Assembly (NCBI GenBank): GCA_963691655.1
Contig: OY829328.1
Span: 13,408,704 to 13,472,703 of the forward strand
Direction of reading: 5' to 3'
Length of the DNA: 64,000 bases
From: Toxonevra muliebris
Lineage: Eukaryota > Arthropoda > Insecta > Diptera > Pallopteridae
Both the position numbers and the translations under genes were made by a program. Under the pieces are notes generated by a model. The model did no database searches and was not told the origin of the DNA. It worked only from the letters and a program-made list of their open reading frames with translations. This document shows positions 58,749 to 64,000 of the stretch, piece by piece. The number at the start of each line of letters is the position of its first letter. The stretch's first letter is position 1.

Positions 58749-58960
58749 ATAATAATAGCCAGTGGTAGTTATGAACGGTTTCAGTTATAATTGTTCAATT
58801 GTCCCTGCAATTATGCATCTTTGATTTTTGCGTTCTTTGTCACTCACGTCGAAATCAACATTGGATAACCCCCAAAACCATTATTTGCAAGTTGTATTTG
58901 GTGGAACAAACGATGTGTTTTTAAAGCGCTTTTCATAAAAATGAAATAAAACTTCCCGTA
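58749..58960 (-). pseudogene. mariner transposase, N-terminal part
   Basis: Read on the minus strand: REVLFHFYEKRFKN (near 58945), then WFGLSNVDFDVSDKERKNQ (near 58845), the typical mariner WFxRFKSGDFDxxDxERSGRP block of the DNA-binding domain. It continues in the C-terminal piece at 57371-57060 after the inserted 1.38-kb element. A stop precedes WFG. Confidence 0.75.
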
Positions 58961-61370
58961 AATGTTGCTTTTTTTTAATAAATGCTGACTATCTGAACTA
59001 CTGTGCTTGAAAGCTCACGCAAACACCTTTCCAAGTTATATATTCCTGTTTTATCAAACACGCAAATAGTACTATTAACGGCATCTATCTGAAAAGGGCG
59101 GAAACTTTTACCTATACCCCAATTTTTAAGGTTTTTGAAAACCCGTTATATTGTTGAAGGGTACGGAGGAGTATCTACTTGCTTCTAAGATATTTAAAAT
59201 ATTTAGAAAAGAATCAACACAATTTTTCCACAAATCGCATGGTATTCGAAGAACGAAAAAAATCAAAATTAAAAGATATTCTCACTTTCTTGTCATCGCG
59301 CATTATAACAATGACCGAAAAATTCCTTCGTTAGAACAGAAAAATTGGATCCTATAGTTATTGAGACACTCAAGGAAATATGGCTGGCATAATTTTACTC
59401 GTTTTCAGTAATGTAACTCTCTTTCTTGCTTCCATAGTAAAGCAGATTATGCTTGTTGACAAAATCGTTCCTCATTGACTAATGTTATGAATAATTGAAC
59501 TCTGCAGAATAACAAGATCCAATAAAATAATTGGCTGATCCTTTACTTGCGGGTTCACCTGCTACTTCATGAGTAGAATAAAACTCTGTTCTCCATCAAC
59601 GAAATTTTTTTTCGTTTTGCTGGACTTACAAGCTAAGGGCATTGTCAGCCTTTTTTACCACTTAAGTTTTCGGTATGTAAATATGTATATGACATAACCT
59701 GCATTCAAGTCATCAGACAAAATACGTATTCACTTATTATTTATCGAAATTCATTGGCACCATTTTGTATATTTTGTATTAAAAAAAAAATATTTTTCCT
59801 GAAAAAAGGTTACAAAATGTGCATACATATAAATCATCAATTTGTGTTAGACATTACAAAATGTGCAAAAAACAAAAGCATCACTTTTCCCTGATAACGA
59901 TTATGTTTCTTTTTTTTTTTTTTTTTTGATGGAGGGTTGATTAGATGGTATTAAAATCTTAAAATTACATCTTCAACACTCCCATTTTCCATATTTTTGC
60001 GCATAAACCGCAATAATATCAAAAATCGATGAGTCTGACAGACATGTCAATAATGTTGTCTGTAACTCTGAGTATATATATATATATATATATGTACTTA
60101 CATGCATAGTATAGTATACTTATATCTGTATGTACATACATATGCACGTAATTTTGCGTTTATTACGTATTCATACATGTACATGAGTAAAGTGTGAGAT
60201 GCTGCTGAGATATTATTGGCATTTGCATTGTATAGCAAGGCAGACAACGTCATCGTCGATATCGAAAAAGAGAAAAGCCGGAAGGCAGAAAAAAAGACAC
60301 CGCAATTTTATAATACTTTGAGTTTTTTGTATTTTTTGTTTTTTCATTGTATGCTTTATTTGTTTGAATTGTTTTAGCTTTATTTATGCTTATGCTTTGG
60401 TTTTTGTTTTTGACACCGCTATGAGCAGAGAAATGATTTTATTTTAGTACCTTATGAGCATTGAAGCAGATTCGGTGTCGATGAAATGTGGTTAAGATGA
60501 AATGGCAATAACAATTCCAAAAACAATAACGATAACATAAAATAATAAAAACAGAAATGTAGCTATGAAACAAAAACACAAACTGAAACCCAGTCTTATT
60601 GAAAGGTTTAAGTGCGCCTTAAAACTGCAAAGACGTCAAAACTTTATATCATGTACATATATGTACATACATAGGTACATAATTGGATACATGAAAAAAT
60701 AAAAATCAAATCTAAAAATGATGGAAAGAAAGAGATAAGTGGTGGAATGGATTTACACTTTAAGCCTTCACTTTACAAATTCCAATATAATGATAATAGT
60801 TAGGGATAAGAGCTAATGTATAATAAATGTGTTGTTCACAGTGGTGGAGTTGGTGGGAAATTTAATTTCTTTTTTTATTTATTTATTTTTTTTTGAGGGG
60901 GGAGGGGTCAACCGCCGCTTGATGGTGTACTACGTGGCAAGAGAAAAAATAATCATGACTATATTTTACTCATTTTCACTTAAGTGGGCCAGTTCCTTTT
61001 GAGCCGAAAAAAAGGTGCTTCAGAATTTTTTTTTTACAAAAAAACAGCATATATAGCATATATGCATCTTAAGGATGAACTAGACAACTAAAAACAGCGT
61101 ATGATCTCGGCAATTTAAGACATTTAATAAACCTTATTTGTTTGCTAACAAACTAGTTTATGTGCTTATGCAAAAAAGAAATCAGGAAACCTTGGATTCT
61201 CTACCACTTGAATAATCCCAACTTGTCAGTGTACAAACATTGAGAAGTTAGTATCTTTATCTTCTGAGGAATGTTATCGTAAATATTACCTATTTCCGAG
61301 GAATTTGAAAAGATGTTGCACTAAGAACGGAAATTTTTTTAATTTATACTGTACCTGTTTTTTTTTTTAG
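58961..61370. other. Non-coding stretch
   Basis: A+T-rich; T-runs at 59910-59928, a (TA)n tract at 60073-60092, G-runs near 60895. No gene supported; the ORF at 59151-59357 has no motif. Confidence 0.5.
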
Positions 61371-61748
61371 CTGCAACACCTGTTCTTTTTAATTTTCAAA
61401 ATGAAATTTTTAGAACTACCCCCAAAGGTTCGCCTAGAGGTGGAACACGATATATTTTACCAAAAAACTAACACCGGGCTCATGCTTTTGGCTCACGTTT
61501 ATCTTAAAGCTGAATCTTGTTGCACTAATATCGGAACATTAAAAAAAAAAAAAAATGGCCCTCACAGTTATACAGCTCAAATTAACGTCACACAAGAGCA
61601 TTATAATGAAATGAAAATCTATCAAACAACCACTTTTGGGGAAGCTATCAAGGTTGGAACAAAAATTAAAAAATGGGATTTATCTGATTGCAAAATTGGA
61701 AAAAAAACAATGGATGTGTGCAAGGCACGCAAGTTATTTGATGTGTAA
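61371..61748 (+). CDS. Unrecognised 115-residue protein, or in-phase terminal exon
   Basis: ATG at 61401 (context TTCAAAATG) opens 115 codons ending in TAA at 61748. The sequence is not low-complexity and mixes hydrophobic, charged and four or five Cys residues (KFLELPPKVRLEVEHDIFY, LMLLAHVYLKAESCC, EHYNEMKIYQTTTFGEAIKV, WDLSDCKIGKKTMDVCKARK), compatible with a small folded domain. It has no signal peptide or membrane segment. A polypyrimidine tract with AG at 61369-61370 lies 30 bases upstream, and from 61371 the frame is already open in phase 0, the same phase in which the large exon ends at 19491. A tract of 14 A (KKKK) could be prone to slippage. I cannot name it; a small gene within the intron, a last exon, or a chance ORF are all possible. 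Confidence 0.45.
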   Translation: MQHLFFLIFKMKFLELPPKVRLEVEHDIFYQKTNTGLMLLAHVYLKAESCCTNIGTLKKKKNGPHSYTAQINVTQEHYNEMKIYQTTTFGEAIKVGTKIKKWDLSDCKIGKKTMDVCKARKLFDV

Positions 61749-62190
61749 ACAGTTAAGCTAACTGAATGTCATATACATAAGCTCACATATGTATAGCCAT
61801 ATATAGGGATTTAATGTATAATCTATATGCTTAGGTAATTAGTTCAAATTAAAACAATTCTTTTATGAACTTAAAAACTTATTAGATATCATTATCTTTT
61901 ATATATAATAGCCCAATTCACCATAAATTGCAAATGGTCTTGCATCATTGCATATGCAAATTTTTATTCCATATCACATATATTTGTTGTTGTGATAGCA
62001 TAAATATTTTGCAATTGCACCAAATCGTGAGTAGGGCTGATATGTTGTAGTTGCATTATTTTTCTTTTACTCAATGCATCGGGATCTATATGCTCGCATA
62101 TACGCAGCTGCAATTGCATCCTTTTTTTCGCGCTTTAAGTTTTTCTTCCTGTCGATTTTAAATTTTATTAGATTTGAAAATTTTACATAA
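61749..62190. other. Non-coding stretch
   Basis: No clear AATAAA signal follows the ORF within 200 bp. No other feature. Confidence 0.45.
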
Positions 62191-62266
62191 CGTCGCCTGA
62201 GAAATGATTTGGCGTATAGGTATATGAATTTGTACACACATACGTTAAATCAATCCTCAGGCGACG
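62191..62266. repeat. 76-bp inverted-repeat mini-element
   Basis: CGTCGCCTGAGAAATGATTT at the left, mirrored from the right by CGTCGCCTGAGGATTGATTT: 20-bp arms with three differences around a short loop. Confidence 0.7.
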
Positions 62267-62287
62267 ATAAGTGCTTTCCGCATTTAA

Positions 62288-62491
62288 CCTTAGAAAGGCA
62301 ACAGGGATGACTAGTCACCCAATACTTTTTAAAAGCACCGCAAAGAGAGTTGTCTTAACTGCATTTAATAAAAATAAAAACGAATGTATTTTTATTGAAG
62401 TAAATAAGTGATTTTATAATAAATAAGTTTGATTTTTTCTGTTTAACATTTTTGCTATTTACATAGATAAAAAAGTGTTGCCTTTCTAAGG
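62288..62491. repeat. piggyBac-type MITE, perfect 16-bp ends, TTAA duplication
   Basis: TTAA at 62284-62287 and 62492-62495 flank perfect inverted ends CCTTAGAAAGGCAACA. The start CCYTAGAAAG is like the known piggyBac terminus. The 204-bp element has no coding capacity. Confidence 0.85.
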
Positions 62492-62495
62492 TTAA

Positions 62496-63738
62496 TGTAC
62501 AAAGCAAAATTTTTATAATGCCGTGGTTTGCTATCACTATTACTACATTTTGTTTATACAGTTATTGAAACCTAGATTCCTTATTACTTATCATTTTGTA
62601 TTGTTTTTATATTTTAAAGAATATTTAATTTTAATGCAATCTAACTAAACGAATGCAAAACCTATCAAACGCCTGTGTTTGCTACGGCGACTTCTCTGCT
62701 TGTATGGTATAGTCGATCTCCACACGTTTAATACCAACAAATAATTCTGCCACGAATAAATGTACACACACATTTTTTTTTCATATGTACATATATGTGT
62801 GAGTAAATTGATCGAAACATAAACAAACAAACTCCGCTCGTATTTTAATTTTTCCCTCTCTTCTTCTCTTTGTTGTTTAGAGTAGCACAGTCATGCCGCG
62901 CAGTAGTGTGAGCGAGAGGGGAACTGGACGTTACAGTTATCTTACATCTTACGATACAGTTATTCTTACATTTTACACATTTGAAATTTTGCCCATACCG
63001 TGAGCTAAAATGTTTACACATCAAAAATAAACCAAAAGTGGTTTTGAAATCAAATTTTGGGAGAATGATGTCACATATTATATTTTTTGGTATTTTTGTA
63101 AAAAAAAAACTCCTATTGTTTAATTTAATATCCAAAAAAATTTTGTTTTTTCTTGTAAAAAAAACCAAAAAATACGCAATCCATACAAACTGAAACTTTA
63201 GTATAGTTACAGTGATAACTTAACGCGGAAATGTAAAAACTTTAGTTTTCCCCATGCAACATAAAATAGTTGAAGTTTTTTGTATAAACTTTCATAAACA
63301 ATAATTTAAATTGTTCAGAAAAAAAGTTTTAAGTTTTGAATTTTCGAAACAACATTACGGCGAATCTGCAATACTTTCTACTGCTTCAACTCGGCGACGA
63401 TATAAGATATCGTTATAACCTTTTTACTAGATGTAGAGCAAGTATAAACGGTTTTATGAATGAAATTATCTCTAAAACGACATTTTACTGAAAGAGCAAT
63501 ATGCTTGTATATAAATAGGGTGTTAAAAAAAGTGATTTATTTTTGCTTCGTTCTAATTTTAAGTTTTTTTTTTATTTTTTTTTTTTTAAGACGTCTACCC
63601 CAACGTCTCTACGCACTACTCAACAAGTGGCCCTCTGAAATTCAGCTACGCATTATAAATCATCAGCTGATAACGACATCTATACATTTAAAAAAGTTAT
63701 AACATAATAGCAAAAAGCAAGAACTGTTTTTGAACTGA
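62496..63738. other. Non-coding stretch
   Basis: A+T-rich with no supported gene; near 63570-63720 the tail of the LINE relic that follows may be present but is unreadable. Confidence 0.45.
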
Positions 63739-64000
63739 TTAAATCTTATATTGAGGACACCAGATAGTTGATGCGTATTCCAAAATGGGTCTAACCAATG
63801 ATGTATAAAGCGACTTTGTGACATATGGGTCGTTGAATTCCTTAGACCAGCGCTTAACAAAACCAAGCATTGCTTTTGCATTATTAACGCATATATTTAT
63901 ATGCAAATGAAAGCGAAGTTTAGGGTCCATAGTAACTCCCAAGTCAACAAAGGAATCCAAATGGCTTAAGACAGTATTTCCAATTGTATATTCTGTAGGA
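63739..64000 (-). pseudogene. LINE RT C-terminal fragment, continues past the window
   Basis: Read on the minus strand from the window edge: YTIGNTVLSHLDSFVDLGVT, MDPKLRFHLHIN, KAMLGFVKRWSKEFNDPYVT, KSLYTSLVRPILEYASTIW, CPQY. This is the block after the RT palm in jockey/CR1-type LINEs (DLGVxxDxxLxFxxHI, LGFIxRxxxxF, LYxxLVRPxLEYxSxIWxP). A stop follows and the next frame has only weak similarity (FKNSSCFLLLCYNFF). The element extends to the right. Confidence 0.82.

Noticed and set aside
1..64000. CRISPR arrays, rRNA, intact tRNA genes, LTR retrotransposons
   Set aside because: Looked for repeated spacers, rRNA-like blocks, tRNA cloverleafs and long terminal direct repeats with a primer-binding site; none found by eye.

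Overview
This window looks like dipteran genomic DNA, most likely from a higher fly such as a tephritid fruit fly. The reasons are strong A+T richness, ATRCATAY-rich spacers, CAG/CAA-rich fly-style coding sequence, GTAAGT / polypyrimidine-AG splice signals, and a transposon set typical of flies (Tc1-mariner, pogo, piggyBac-like and hAT-like MITEs, jockey and RNase H-bearing LINEs). Nothing bacterial is present: no operons and no CRISPR. The species cannot be fixed from the sequence alone.

Host genes are few. At the left edge, on the minus strand, are two tandem intronless genes for mitochondrial carriers of the 2-oxoglutarate/malate type (SLC25A11-like). One is complete (504-1445) and one is cut by the window start (1-330). 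At 16857-19491 (+) is a single 2.6-kb coding exon of a large, mostly disordered protein that I do not recognise. It has a clear splice acceptor and a perfect GTAAGT donor, so the rest of the gene lies elsewhere and a very long intron probably follows. At 61371/61401-61748 (+) is a 115-residue ORF of unknown function. It sits behind an acceptor-like site and is in the same phase as the 19491 donor, so it could be a separate small gene or a distant exon.

The remaining ~90% is non-coding sequence holding a layered graveyard of mobile elements. Six Tc1/mariner-type copies can be delimited or partly delimited by ends and transposase motifs (1582-2508, 30824-32353, 34472-35670, 36168-37028, 45930-46896, 53053-54778). 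A broken mariner (57060-58960) was split by a hAT-like element, which carries a 5'-truncated jockey copy. A pogo-like element (42832-44498) keeps the transposase C-terminus and several subterminal repeats. LINE tails with RT or RNase H motifs lie at about 2945, 9200, 14350-15640, 21451, 24109, 38650, 48725, 56640 and 63739. tRNA-derived SINEs lie at 4162, 8849 and possibly 10976 and 15889. Many short inverted-repeat elements (MITEs) are present, including two with TTAA target duplications.

No complete autonomous transposon is visible, and every transposase or RT seen is broken, truncated or lacks catalytic residues. The most notable items are the deleted but open transposase ORF at 36302-36874, the triple nest at 57060-58960, the pogo relic with clustered terminal repeats, the multi-hairpin cluster at 49640-50738, the SINE family, and the in-phase candidate exon at 61371. 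I did not find a convincing new biological system beyond these. Family assignments come from motifs recognised by eye, without database searches.
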